Shown here piece by piece: positions 1 through 39,354 of a DNA stretch of 64,000 nucleotides. This DNA is from Lumbricus terrestris (Eukaryota; Annelida; Clitellata; Crassiclitellata; Lumbricidae), in assembly GCA_949752735.1 (NCBI GenBank), contig OX457047.1:10843072-10907071 (forward strand). Reading direction: 5' to 3'. The position numbers and the translations under genes were made by a program. Numbering within the stretch: the first letter of the stretch is position 1; the number at the start of each line of letters is the position of its first letter. Under the pieces are notes generated by a model, which searched no databases, was not told where the DNA came from, and saw nothing but the letters and a program-made list of their open reading frames with translations.

Positions 1-30
1 TGGTTATGGTTAGTATAAGGGTTACGGTTA

Positions 31-250
31 GACCTCTGCAATGTAGCATCATAGGCTTTAGAAATCTTAGAATAAAACACTAGACCTCTGCCATGTAGCA
101 TGTTTTGTCGGGTCTTGAGAAAAACAGAAGTATCATAATATAATACTAGGCCCTGCGATGTAGCATGAAGGCTCTAGATAAAATAATAGAAAAGTATTAA
201 TAGTACGCCACTGCTCTGTAGCATGCGGGCCCTATAGAAAAGAGAAAAAT
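31..250 (+). repeat. Four degenerate ~60-bp repeats
   Basis: The block CCTCTGCAATGTAGCAT recurs in drifting form at about 33, 86, 151 and 211, each followed by an A-rich stretch. The origin is unknown. From 250 to 540 there is only a CAC and a CTA microsatellite and no gene. Confidence 0.6.
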
Positions 251-1904
251 TTAACAAAATATAGTACAATTTTAGCAAAATATAGTTTGCCAAGTGGCAT
301 TTAGGCCCAAGAGTAGGTACCAACACCACCACCACAACCACCACCACCACCACGTGCGCAACCGCTTATAGCCTACTATAGTTTGTATGTACTTGTATGT
401 GCACTTAGGCTGCAAAGCAACGAACATACCCAGTACACTACGACACCCCACAAGTACTCCAGCGCCACTACTATATACTATACTAGTATACTATTACTAT
501 ACTACCACAACTACTGCTACTACTACTACTACTACTACTCCTACCGATTAATTATCTGATTATAATCTGGTCGTTTTGACTGAGTACTCCAGGGAAACGA
601 GGTGCCATGGACTCGGTGATTTTGAAAGGGGTTGGGAATAGCTCGAGTGAACAATATACATGTAGAATGGATTGCAGGTTTAAAGCACTGCAGTGCTGGC
701 AGAACTACACAGCAAATGCACAGCACACTAGTTCGTGTGCTAACTTCCTTTATAAGCACTCGTATGCTTCTATCCCCCCTAAGCAGCCGGGCTCAATCCA
801 TCTTCTTCCCCCTCTTCCTGTGTCGGCCTTCCCCCTCTGCAATATGTTATCTAGTCCATTCCTCTGGTGAATGAAGGTTTCTGAGATGGGGAGGGTTTGG
901 GGAGGGATGCTCTGCTCCCCGTAAGAATTTTTTCAATTTCCGCATTTTAAGCTGTCATTTTTACAAGTACCATATTTCAGTGGAAGGATTGCTGAAAAGA
1001 GAAGTCTAGAACTTAATAAATAGGCCTATATTTTACAATAATTTTTTTTGGGAGTTTCCACATTGTAGGCCTAGACCTAATGGTACTATAGCTGTTTACG
1101 ATGTCTTCCTAATAACATTACTCCAACACTTCAGTGCTGATAAAAGAGTGTTTTGAAATTTCGAATAGGCCTACTTATAATTACGATAATTATTGCTTTA
1201 TTTATCAAGTTCAGCAACTCAGTTCTGCTGGTGATGGACTATACATGTACATGTACGATAGCGAATAATTGCTGACGAGAGTAAACTTAGGCCCATCAAA
1301 AATTATAGCAGGTCTAGCCTAGGCTATTTGTTGCAATTCAATCAGCTTAGGGCACAAGACGGTCCTGAATTGCTGACCAAGATACAATTATTAGCAGAAG
1401 TTGTTACAAACCAGACAGGAAGTACCAAACTGCCAAAATTGGGTAGCCATGCATTGTGCTAAGCGACTCTGATCAGTCACCAGTGTGCACTGCGAGAGGC
1501 GTTACATAAATTTATGGATGGAGTACAATGAAATAGAATGAAAATACAATGTAGACCTAGGCCTTCGTAATATATTATGTTGTTGTACTAAGTGTTCAAG
1601 GAACACAACATTTTTTAAAATTTGAGTCTGGAATTTGAAATATAACACTGGAGAGAAGCCACTTAGTTGTACAAAAATAGTAAGCTTAGTGGTACATGTA
1701 GGCCTATTAATATCATGTTCATTATAATAATTATGATTGTGTCACTTATTAAAATAGTAAATAATATTATTATAATCACATAATCGTAAATTTGATTATG
1801 GTATATTATCATAACAGTTCGTGTGATGCGAAAATGTAGATATATTATAGGCTGTATAGCTAAAAACTATTACCATTCTGTCAAAATTTTCTGTGGAGGG
1901 GAAG

Positions 1905-2170
1905 TACCACTCTACTCAAAACTGAAAACATTGCTCTTTCATAAATCCTATCCTGATTCTTCCTCTTCTCCTCACATCCCTCGTCATTTCAACTCTAAAC
2001 ATCACCCACCTTGGCCGTCCATCTATCTGCCTGCCTGACTCTCCGGATTTGATCCGCTGACTATCGATTTTGTTTTGACTGAGTGCCAGTGAATAAGCTG
2101 GTTCCCGCGACTTGGCTTTTGTGGGCGCTGTAGAAGTCTGGATATTACGATTACGATTAGGAAGTACTGA
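1905..2170 (+). mobile_element. LINE 3' end with ATTACG tail
   Basis: It encodes SKLKTLLFHKSYPDSSSSP, the last residues of a LINE protein, then a 3' UTR with GAATAAGCTGGTTCCCGCGA and an ATTACGATTACG tail. Related pieces occur at 46621-46900 (minus), 35440-35526 and 61237-61290. Confidence 0.75.
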
Positions 2171-3100
2171 TTGATAACCTGCTTCTCTATAAGTGCCATT
2201 AAACCACCCAGAGCCTCCGCTGTCATTAGCCATCCAGCTAATGATTTGTGGGTGGAGCCTCGACTTTGCTAATCACCGCTAATCACCGCTAAAGAAATAG
2301 ATTAGCGCGAGAAAAACGGGTCTTTATCGGACGATTCTGTACACAATAATGAACGATTCTGTACACATTAATACGCGATTTTTGGCTTTGTACCGCAGCA
2401 TTAGGGCAGCATTAGGGGTCTTATAATGGGAACAGTACTGTATTGTGACTTAGTTGACTTTGTTTTCTTGCAATATCGTGTGAAATGTCGTGTCATCTTA
2501 ATTCATTGTATAAAGTCGGAAGATGTCGAATAAAGAATTTAATCGATTTATAACCAGCTTAAATTCAAACAGTGAATTCAACATGCTAGACGCCAAGGGT
2601 AGGAGTTGCAAGTGGGATAGAAAGAGAAGATAGCCTAGCTTGCTGTGAATTGAAAAAGGCTCACATCTGCATTAACGCAATTTCTTATAGGAGGCCTACT
2701 TTGGCGTTGTCCTGTTAACGACATCTGCAGATCAATCTTTCTGTTTCTATCTAATTTCTAAGTTTACCTGAAATTTCTGTTATTCTTGTTCAGTCAGTAA
2801 ACGGCTGATTGATTGGACAAAGCGATCTATGACAACGAATAACACGTTTGATTAAGTTGAGTTCTTATAACGCAAATGGCGACTCATTAATTTTAAGGGT
2901 GGATAAAATGTCTAAGCTTATAAACAACAGCAAACATACTCAATGATCATTCTGTGTTTAATATTTTGACTTTTTATTATGGAGGTTTACCCTGGTGTCT
3001 GCGAGAACAGGAGTCCAGTTACAATATTCACATAAATATCCATATGTCTATGTTCTTAATTCAGTTTAAGAGCTGTCAATAATAAATATAGGCCCTAGGG
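2171..3100. other. No gene seen
   Basis: AT-rich sequence with a short local repeat (AATCACCGCT) and an ACGATTCTGTACACA direct repeat near 2330-2370. I see no exon-like frame or recognisable element. Confidence 0.5.
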
Positions 3101-3390
3101 TGTGGGATCCTCAGTGTAAACGGTAGCAGTAGGAACCATGCTGGCTGATTGGAAAGAGACGACCAACGAAATGGCTGTGCAAAGGACCTGAAGACGTCGG
3201 TCGGCCATTATGAACTTCTTCTGTTTACCTCCGGTCAGTGAATGGTACAGACCAATGACCAGAGAGATGACCAGAAAACTGGCCAATATTAAGTAGTCCG
3301 GCCATTTCAATAACGGTTGTATCCTGATTTATACATAATAATTTCCGGTCATTTCAATAACGGTTGTATCCTGATTTATACATAATTTTT
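3101..3390 (-). pseudogene. Degenerate copy of SLC5-like exon 1
   Basis: The minus strand reads KWPDYLILASFLVISLVIGL and continues to VVSFQSAS, closely matching exon 1 of the transporter about 33 kb away. Homology then decays into an early TAG stop. The position of the authentic ATG is ATA here. The CAG|GAT acceptor-like edge and first codons are duplicated with a period of about 47 bp (3298-3390). It could be the first exon of a damaged tandem paralogue running off the left edge, or an isolated pseudogene fragment. I favour a fragment because of the stop and the lost start. Confidence 0.8.
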
Positions 3391-5090
3391 ATCAGTCATT
3401 TGTTTTTATCTCGGCAACATAAGTGACTGTCAAGGTTTTGCTCCAGATAAATCTGACAGTCGCGTTACCAACAATTTTTTCTATATAGTTCAACAAACCA
3501 CAATTAAGCTTACAATACAATACAATACAATTAGGTAGGCCCTATTTACAACGCGCTTTAACAAAACAAGTCTTGCACGAGATTGTATGTGGATCAGTTT
3601 CAACAAATCTGAACCTATGAGATAGCCTATATAAGTAGATTCTGCTTGACAACTGCATCCATAGACCACAACAGTTTTTTGTACATTAAAACGAAGGTGA
3701 AATACCTACGTACCGTATAATGAGTTCACTGTGTGAGCGACAACCGCAGTCTTCTCCAATTGAGTATTCGTGTCTTTTCTCAATATGGATAGAAAAGACT
3801 TTAGCCTACGAAATCATGTTCATGCGGTATTAAATTGAAATTAATGTAAGAACACCTGATATGTAAATTCAGATGTTTAAATGAAATGCCTTGGAAAGGC
3901 TACTTAGTACTTATGTAGTAACCTTGACTCTGAGCATGAAATCATGTCAAGGTTGTTGTAAAAATGAGCAACGGATATATAGCTAGATTGGCAGCTGCAA
4001 CTACATGCGCTACCTGTAATTGCCTTTGATACCAGATAGGTCCATTCAAAGCATTGAACACCTAGTCTTTTATAATTATATGATGCTCAATTGTTATCAC
4101 GCGCTTGCTATGTGCACCTAACCTATGCCTATGAATACAACCTCACAACAATTTATACCGCAGCGAATCAAATTTGAATTTAATCTAAACATGATCTGGA
4201 TTGGTTTCTTTAGACTATCTCATGCACATTGCACCACAAGCCCTAATTGAAGGCACTAGACTTGCAAGATACGTGCTTTTCACGTGTGATATGCGTAGTC
4301 CAGCAGCTGTAATATTTTGTTACTGTCAGATTTCGGTCCCTTATGTACAATTGTACATTTCATATTTGGCCGGTGGCCGGTTTAATTCGACTAATCGCTT
4401 CCCAGGAAATGTTTAAGTCGCGATTAGCTGACTGGATTCAACAATTAACAGACTAGATGTGCTGTAGGATAAACACTCGTCAATTATGAACTACATGAAC
4501 CAACGTTGTAGAACCTGCCTCCACCTGTTGTTGCTCAGGATGTAGCCTATGTATTATACAAAGGGCTGAGTGACCCATGTTCTCATATTCATCAATGAAC
4601 GCATCTGTTCTTGTAGGTGGGTCAAAATCCCGGTTGTGGCCAACCCAGTCCGTCTCAAACCATATAGCCTACAATCGTCGATTGCAGCACATAACATTTG
4701 CCAACTTTTTAACACTGCAGTCATAGGTGCGACCCTTTTGTGAATCTCTTTATACTGCGCTATATGAAGTGTATTTGTGCATGAAATGATTACACACGAC
4801 AAATGCTTTTAAATAATTTTTCGAACTCAAACCTTCTCTTTCCGCTCCAATCCTTCATGGTAAATTACTCCCAATCTTTGACCTTTTAAAAACTATTTTA
4901 ACTGCACAGAAGTGCTTCGAAAACCTCGCAAATTCGTTTAGAAATGCACATTTTTTGCAGAACTGCACGATAAAAAATCGGGTGTGAAAGCACTTGAATG
5001 CGCCATGCTAGAAAGAAAATTGGACTGAAGGAAGATCTACTTTATAACGTAGCAGTTGCAACATGATGCATTGAATATTATTGCAATAAT
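3391..5090. other. No gene seen
   Basis: Unassigned AT-rich intergenic DNA between the exon 1 pseudo-copy and the Tc1/mariner relic. The short open frames (for example 4201-4416 and 4554-4802) have no recognisable domain. Confidence 0.5.
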
Positions 5091-5095
5091 CTATA

Positions 5096-6316
5096 GGGTG
5101 ACACGAAAGTTCGTTCACCGTTTTCAAAATGCATTATCTCAGTAACGGCTTCATATTTCTTTATAATGCTTTGTCAATATATACATTAGGCAAATGAAAG
5201 ATACTGGTACAAATTTGATTATGATTCGGTCTGTTTTCGTCATTATTTATAAGAAAATGTAAAGGCGACCAGTTTTTGCGGAAAAACTGCGTTCATCAAA
5301 TTTACACAGTAAAAAAAATGTGCATACGCCTAGCCTCGTATACAAGCGTGACAAGACACTGCAGTCACCTATATAGGACATACACAGACGTAGGCTATTA
5401 GCGCACAGTGTCTACTTTCTGCTTAATGAAAGCACTGACTCTATCCGGCATAGGAAGTTCCACCTGCTCCACAGAATCTGATGAAGTTTAGTCCGTCGGT
5501 GATGGTTTGGGGTAGGATGACTGCCATGGGTCTCACTAAACTTCAATTTGTGCCAAATTGTACCAGACTGAACTCGCAGTACTACGTACATCACCAACAT
5601 TCTCGAGCAGATCGTGAAGCCAGCGTTCGAGAGAGAAAATGACAACGGCAGTGTCATGCAGTGAAAGTTATTTGTTGACAATGACTTAGGAGTATTTCAG
5701 CAGGATGGCGCACGCTGTCATACATAGGCTAAGCTGTGACGACAAAGTGGCTGGACGACAGCCTCCCGTCACACGTAAAGCCGAAGGATTGGCCACCCAA
5801 CTCGTCGGACCTCTCTCCTATTGAGAACTTGTGGAGTATTTTATCTCTCAGCTTTTATCAAGATCCTAAGCCAAAGAACGCTGATCAGCTCAAGCGTCGC
5901 CTCCAACGAGCGTGAATGTCTATTGCAGTTGGGACACTTCAGAGGCTGATCCAGTCCTGCCGGATAGAGTCAGTGCTGTCAAGCAGAAAGGAGACACTGT
6001 ACACTAATAGCCTACGTCTGTGTATGTCCTATGTAGGTGATAACAGTGTCTTGTCACGCTTGTGTACGAGGCTAGGCTATAGGCCTACACATTTTCTTTA
6101 CTGTGTAAATTTGATGAACGCAGTTTTTTTCCGTAAAAACTGGTCGTTTTTACATTTTCTTATAAATAATGACGAAAACAGACCGGATCATAATCAAATT
6201 TGTACCAGTATCTTTCATTTGACTGATGTATACACTCACAAAATATTATAAAGAAATATGAAGCCGTTACTGAGATAGCACATTTTGAAAACGGTGAACG
6301 AACTTTTGTGTCACCC
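5096..6316 (+). mobile_element. Tc1/mariner-like element with ~355-bp inverted repeats
   Basis: Ends GGGTGACAC and GTGTCACCC are flanked by TA on both sides (5094-5095 and 6317-6318). The left arm (5096-5450) is the imperfect reverse complement of the right arm (5958-6316). The interior keeps Tc1/mariner transposase relics on the plus strand: VMVWGRMT, then VFQQDGA with the second catalytic aspartate (5692-5712), then a SPIENLW block with the glutamate (5817-5834). Stops and at least one frameshift lie between them, so it is dead as a source of enzyme. Confidence 0.9.
5490..5935 (+). pseudogene. Broken Tc1/mariner transposase
   Basis: The DDE-enzyme motifs are in the right order, but the distance from the QQDGA aspartate codon (5704) to the PIENLW glutamate codon (5823) is 119 nt, not a multiple of three. 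The open frame is also interrupted near 5688. The first catalytic aspartate region is not recognisable with confidence. Confidence 0.8.
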
Positions 6317-6865
6317 TATATTTCCCTAACACTGGTAGAAATCAAAGACATGTTGTCACCGAAATCGATAATCAACACCATTAGGCTTTGTATAAATACA
6401 ATTTCATGGTCTGTTATGGCTACATAAGTATGACAATTGGACCTTTGAAGGCGGTTTTAACGTATGAACCCTGAGTACTGAGTAACCTATAGCCAACGCA
6501 GACTCAATGTAATATGCACAGACACATCTAATTGTGCGTGTGATACATTTTAACGGTAGAACAACTGGATCGGGTTTCTAGAAGGTCAGTGTATGACCCT
6601 AGTCGTCGGTTGGAGAATGAGTGTGCTGCATAATATCGATGTCGAATCGGATAGGTTTGTAGAGTCTATGTATTTTTGAGGCGTTGCTCCGAGTAGCCTA
6701 GTCAACTGTATTCGCGTTGAATCAACACGAATTGCAAAATAACGTTCAGACGAGTTTAGTCAAATTCACTGACTGTTTGGTTGATGACACCCAATCAGAC
6801 AGGAATATAACATTTTCGACATATCTAATTCACATGTGTCAGATTTTCTCAAGGATGGATGGACG

Positions 6866-7008
6866 CATAGGTGCAATCACGTCCTAAAAGTTGGGGAGAC
6901 CAAGTGAATCACGTCCTAAAAAGTTGGGGGACCATAATAATAAAGTTAGGGACCAATCAAAAGTTGGGGGACGCGTCCCATGGGTCCCATAGGGTGGTTG
7001 CGCCTATG
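6866..7008. mobile_element. hAT-like MITE, 143 bp
   Basis: Terminal repeats CATAGGTGCAA and TTGCGCCTATG are flanked by a perfect 8-bp duplication GATGGACG (6858-6865 and 7009-7016). An 8-bp target duplication is the hAT hallmark. The interior repeats a CACGTCCTAAAAGTTGGGG motif and has no coding capacity. Confidence 0.88.
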
Positions 7009-7482
7009 GATGGACGGACGATCCCGTTGTTCAAACGAGCTTAATTCAACAATTCATTCATGACAGTCCTTCATTGCAATCGCTTGCATAGCATCAGACA
7101 TCAGACATCAGTACTGTTGACGATGAACTCATTGCCTCGTTAATCATTTAAAATGGATGCATGAAGGTCAAGTGGTGAGGCTGCTTGACAGTCAACAGAG
7201 AGGTTGGGGTTCACATCCACGCAAAGACAGAATCTGTGTCGATATCTCTGCCTCACTTGTGCCGCCGCCACCTGACACACCCAGCTACGATGAATACATC
7301 GACCACACACTATCGATCGGAAGATGGAAAGGAATAGAAGAGGACTGACCAACCATATTCGTCGTATGCCGAGGACAAGAAAATGAAGTCGAGAAACTTT
7401 CATACCTATGGTTACTTTTAGACTAGATCAAAGCTTTACTCCTCCCTCCTACACTTCCTCTTTCTCTTCTTCTTCTTGTTCT

Positions 7483-7483
7483 A

Positions 7484-7540
<57 letters not shown>
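7483..7540 (+). repeat. ATC trinucleotide repeat
   Basis: About 58 bp of ATC followed by a C/T-rich stretch, upstream of a SINE. Ser, Ile and Met homopolymer frames are artefacts. Confidence 0.92.
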
Positions 7541-7541
<1 letters not shown>

Positions 7542-7654
7542 TCCTCCTCCTCCTTCTCGTCCCCCTCCTCCTCCAAATCCATCTTCTCTTCCTTTAACAG
7601 ATGTAGAATTAGAAGCAGAAATAGAATTCTGGTTCTAATTCTATGTTTACATTG

Positions 7655-7875
7655 TGGGGCTCGGTGGTGTAGTGATGGGTTCGGTGCTTTGGAACCAAAG
7701 GGTTCCACGTTCGAATCCACCTCAATCCGCCGTGTAGGACCTTGAGCAAGCCATCACTCGCATTTGCTCGTGCGCTTCTGCGCGAAACTCCGATGCAGTG
7801 TCCGCTCCGTAGTCGGGAGCGCCTGAGTATAGGGCTTGAAGGGGCGCTATAGCAAATGCGATGAATGAATAAATA
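7655..7875 (+). mobile_element. tRNA-derived SINE, family A, with LINE-like tail
   Basis: The head contains A-box-like GGTGGTGTAGTGATGGG and B-box CGTTCGAATCC. The body is followed by a tail GGGAGCGCC...CTTGAAGGGGCGCTATA and short ATGA repeats. The same tail ends the LINE fragment at 41480-41868. Confidence 0.82.
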
Positions 7876-7924
7876 CTAAATAGACATAGTAATAAATCTG
7901 TTAGACATTACGCACGCATAGTGC

Positions 7925-8212
7925 TCGTTACTGGCCTAGTTAGCTACACCGGTAAGCGTGAGCGGCATTCGTCTGTTGGTCGCAACGGACTGCGGTTCAA
8001 GCCCCAGGCTGGGAGTTGACATTCAGAGATTTAGATATCTCGGGCTAGCACGTGTGGGACGCAGGGGCGCAAGCTCCTGCGGAGCGACCTTGGGCAAGTT
8101 GCTTACCCATCATTGTCTGTGGGGAAGGCAACGGGAAACCACCTCACTCATCTCATCCGCAGAGGCGTAAAGCCAATGAACCTGCCTTCGGGCAGAGCAC
8201 CATCATCATCAG
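7925..8212 (+). mobile_element. tRNA-derived SINE, family B
   Basis: The head has GCTACACCGGTAAGCG and GGTTCAAGCCCC as A/B boxes. The body contains CCTTGGGCAAGTTGCTTACC and GGCAACGGGAAACCACCTCA, and the tail is GAGCACCATCATCATC. Two more copies in the window share it. Confidence 0.85.
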
Positions 8213-8214
8213 TG

Positions 8215-9718
8215 CTCGTTAGGATGGCTTTGAACTGTATTTAGCTGACTGCACCATGGACTGATGTCTTTCCACTTGTATACACATCGCTGCTGTGGGT
8301 ATTTGCTAACAAATGATTTTGTGTGATTCTGTTTAAGACGATAGTACGTTGGTGACTTGCGTATTTATATAATTCATTCATTCAGGACACAGCGAGAGAC
8401 CACAGTAGCAATGCGTAGGCTAATTGTGATAGCGACAGCGGTGCAACAGAAGGCGTTGCGCTGCATAGGATTAACAGCTTATGAATTCGACACTGGCTCA
8501 AACAGATTATCGCTCTTGCAGTTGCCTTCGTTTCAATTAAGTAAAAATTCATCATGTAGGTTTTGTTTGCATTGACAAGATTCTTCCAGAATGTAAATCA
8601 ATCAGCCATAGCCTGGAGACAAGGATTTCGAATATGTTGTCGACTCTTTTGTGCACATAATCATCTATCTCTTCATTCAATTAAAGCAAATCTAATACTT
8701 ATATAAATAAAATAATAGTAGTAATAATAAACAAATAACAGCAGCAGTAGTAGAAGTAGAGGTAGCTGCAGCAGCAGAAGCAGTAGTAGCAATAATTTTA
8801 GGCTATGTAAGCACAGCAACTAGCAATAGTACAACAAGTTTTAACAGTATCACATCAACATAGATATTTAACATATTATTTTATAGACGCCAATTGATGC
8901 AAGACTTCGAAATATCCTATGATTGGCATTTGGGACTTTTTTGGGACTGGCTTCAGCCAGTTAGTTTCAATGAAAATACGACTGCATGGCAAAAAGTAGT
9001 TCTCGCAATAAGAAACGGATACAAGCGCCATTCATGAACCGATGAAGCCTCTTCTTTTCAGAATTAAAACCAGATCAGATGATTGTTAAAGCACCGATAT
9101 TGTGATAATTGGAACAATCTAAATCTATTTATATAGTTTTAATGTCAGTTAGTAAATGGAAAGCTTATGCTCAACAAAGTTACGTTGTCTATCGCAGGAT
9201 ATGTCGACGTGAGTCGGCCCCTAAATTTGTTGATCTCAAAAGCTGATTCATTAGCTAATTAGGATCGAACAACTATATTACTTAATTGACCAATAATTGC
9301 TATCCGCATTTTATTGTGCAAACGTGATTAAAAATACATAGTCAAACCTGTGTTTACTACAACTAACCAATTAAACTTTCCTTAATAAATCTCTTAATAA
9401 ATCCTTAATAAATCTCTTTTTGCCGTGGCTGACTTGGAGCCCTCGAGAGTAGTTTTCTTGAAAGAAAGCTGTGTAAGTCACCATAATGAATAAATGACTA
9501 ATTATATTGAGTTGATCAGACAATCAAAATCAGCTGATTATAAAACACACATAGTATATGACACACATAATATATGATCTTAAAACCGACATCATATAAA
9601 AATATATTATCCTAATAGTGTATTAAAAACAGCTTTTTCGATGTTCAGACATTGCAGAACTGAAACAGCAGTTAGCTATGATCAGCGAGTGACAAAGAAC
9701 AGTCACCAAGTGCACCTC
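8215..9718. other. Region downstream of the SLC5-like gene
   Basis: AT-rich with a degenerate AGC/AGT repeat near 8740-8800. It contains the presumptive 3' UTR of the SLC5-like gene on the minus strand and no other gene that I can support. Confidence 0.5.
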
Positions 9719-36555
<26,837 letters not shown>

Positions 36556-37190
36556 CCTGAATATTTTAAACGTCAGAAAGAGAAATTACGTCGGGCTAAA
36601 AATAACAATTTTGGTTACTTGTGTTTTATTTGTACTATAATTATTACTATTTTTGTAAACTAAATGGCTTCTCTCCTGTGCAATCTTTCAAAAGCTCAGA
36701 GTTTGCAATTTGCAAATGTTTTGTTCTTTGAGCACCTAGTAAAACAGCATCATTGCTACAATGCTCCCAATGTTGATGATTTAGTAGTTCTTGCTTGCGT
36801 CGTGTACCATTTTGTTATGAATTCTACTAATAACTTGCGTCCTGGTAATCAAACCAGGAGCGTCTTGGTCAACAGGGATCCAGCGCTATAAAGTAGACCT
36901 AAGCTTATATTTATACTCACGTCTAGTCGTCTACAGTTACTCATAGGCCTAATAATAGTCCAGCAGCAGTATAACTGAGTTTCTGAACTTGATACCTAAA
37001 TAAATTATTATTGCAATTATAACTAAGCCTATATTAATTACAATCTTAGACACTCAGACACTCTTTATATCAGCACTGAAATAATAGAGTAATTTTGCCA
37101 CGATGACATCTTAAAATGCTAGGCCTACTGTTGCAATGTGGATGTTCAAGGAAATTGTTGTTATTTATTGAAGTCTTAGACCACTCTTAC
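36556..37190. other. Upstream flank of the SLC5-like first coding exon
   Basis: The promoter and a possible 5'-UTR exon should be in or beyond this stretch. I see no clear TATA element. The open frame at 36664-36891 has no recognisable domain and I do not call it a gene. Confidence 0.4.
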
Positions 37191-37213
37191 CGGCACCGAA
37201 AAGAACGGCTCTA

Positions 37214-38027
37214 GGACCATTGCTCGTAGGCTGATTGCTCATAGGCTGATTGCTCATAGGCTTATTGCTCATATGATTTATTGCTCATAGGGTCTATTGC
37301 TCATAGGCTCATTGGTCATATGTCCAAAATAAACGAACTTCGGTCTAGGTTTAAAACAAATATACCGTTTGCTATATCGGTGACCTTCTTCACGCCTTAG
37401 CTTGTGCTTATCAATTAGAGACAATTAGCGTTGGTAGACTAATACAAAAATGTGTCAATGACGAAACTTGCGAATATATAATTATATATATATATATATA
37501 CATGAAGGCGTGAACTGACTTGTTCGAACCGTTCATTGCTCAATTATAAAGTCCATAACACCATAGGTGGTAGAACCAAGACATTAACTGTCAATCAAAC
37601 AAATTATGAAGTAGTGAACATATAAGACAGTGAACAATCCTGTATTGGACGTCTTTAGTAGTGAACACTCTTGTAGTTAAAAAGTTTAACTTCTTTTACA
37701 TTTGATAAATTACATGACCTAGTAAATGTTTGACATCGGAAGTAGTGAACAATCTAGTTGTTAAAAAGTTGAACGCTCGTTATATTTGAACAATTACATC
37801 TATAGTTATCAGCGATCAATCTTTTACTTTAACAGTTTCCTTTAAATGTGACTAATTGTGACAGCATATGAGCAATAAGCCTATGAGCAATGAGCCATAT
37901 CAGCAAAAAGACCTATGAGCAATAAACCCTATGATCAGTAAGCCATATGAGCAATAAGCCTATGAGCAATAACTTTTAAGCCTATGAGCAATCAGCCTAT
38001 GAGCAATCAGCCTATGAGCAATGGTCC
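37214..38027. mobile_element. Fold-back MITE with inverted arrays of a CTCATAGGCTxATTG unit
   Basis: It begins GGACCATTGCTCGTAGGCTG and ends CAGCCTATGAGCAATGGTCC. Each end is an array of about 14-bp units (37214-37330 and 37862-38027) that are mutual reverse complements. The interior is AT-rich and non-coding. The site is itself a tandemly duplicated region of about 140 bp (GATGACATCTTAAAAT on the left, GATGACAGCTTAAAAT on the right). Confidence 0.78.
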
Positions 38028-39060
38028 GTACACCAAAAGAACAGCAATAAATATTGTTAAGATGACAGCTTAAAATCCTACAATTGCAATGCGGAAATTA
38101 AAAAATTACTAGTTAAACTAGTTAAGTACGCTCGTTTGTCCCCTTCCGCTCAAACCTGAACTTTCTCCCCAGAGGAGGGGGACTAGATGAAACACTGGAC
38201 CTCGTCGACACGACACTGTAACGATGCACCTCAATCGACTATAATTTTATTTAGCAATGAAACTTCACCTGGAAAAAAACTCGGTATGAGTCCTATCGTA
38301 TTACGAGTTCAGACGAATCGTGACGGTGATCAAGAAGCTAATCTATCTTTAACTAATGCGATCTCAAAAACATGTTCGTAGTACGTATTGATGAAACAGG
38401 AAAGATACATGAGTCCTGCACCGTAAAAAAGACTCACTGGGGCCTAGGCCCATGGCTAACTGACAAATATATTTAAATATACACATGAACATACGTACAC
38501 GTGTTCATCTATAGGGTCTACGTGTACACATAAATTATGTGGTGTCGCTAGTCGCTTGACAAAGTCCAAGTTAGTCGACCAGAATTGAGGAACAAGCTCA
38601 GGATGTTTCGAGTTTATTTTCAGACAAGAATAGCAGACATGTTGAAGTTGACTGACGCCTACCACGACAGGTCCCCTGACGGCTGACTCAACTAACCTAC
38701 GAATCCTCCGAACCTAACTCCACCACTGGTTGCACTCTGCCAGTGCCAGTCCCAAGCCTGGATAAAAAAGGAGGGCGTCGCTAATGGTCTTTGTTACCAC
38801 ACAGTGACGTTAAACTGCAAATACCACCACCTCCGAACCTCCTCCGACTATCTTCCCTCTCCTGACTGCCTGACCGACTGACCACCTCTCTGCTACTGTG
38901 CAGACCGTTTTATATTGCAACGCTTGGCTCGCTTGGCCTCTGATATTTTTAGATAAGCTGACCACAGTAGCATTCCTAAAGTTGCTGCTAAGCAACCCAG
39001 CAGTGCGTATGGTCTTTACTTCTTCTCGGCCTGTATTCAATCTGCACTCTGTCTTCCTCT

Positions 39061-39104
39061 CTCTCTCTCACCATCTGTCTCCCTCCCTCCCTCCCTCCCT
39101 CCCT

Positions 39105-39140
<36 letters not shown>
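39061..39140 (+). repeat. CTCC/CT microsatellite
   Basis: A CCCT run followed by a CT run. Pro/Ser/Leu frames here are artefacts. Confidence 0.9.
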
Positions 39141-39144
<4 letters not shown>

Positions 39145-39354
39145 CTGTCTCTCTTCCCCTTCCTTGTGTTTCTCTGGTTTGTTATGCCTTGTCTACCTAC
39201 TGTATATTATGCACTCTCTCTCTGTCTGTCTCTTCCTCTTTCTGTACTATCTTACTTGTTAGCTTCTAGCCCTCCACACTACAATTATATACATTGTGCA
39301 CATATACCCTACAATCCTACATCTAGGTCTATACATTAATTAACCGCCGCAAGC

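Noticed and set aside
1..35. Telomere-like repeats (GGTTAG variants) at the left edge
   Set aside because: Only a few irregular TTAGGG-like words (GGTTATGGTTAG) are present, and they do not form an array.
36664..36891. Small gene upstream of the SLC5-like start
   Set aside because: 75 codons without a recognisable domain or splice structure; conservation evidence is needed before calling it.
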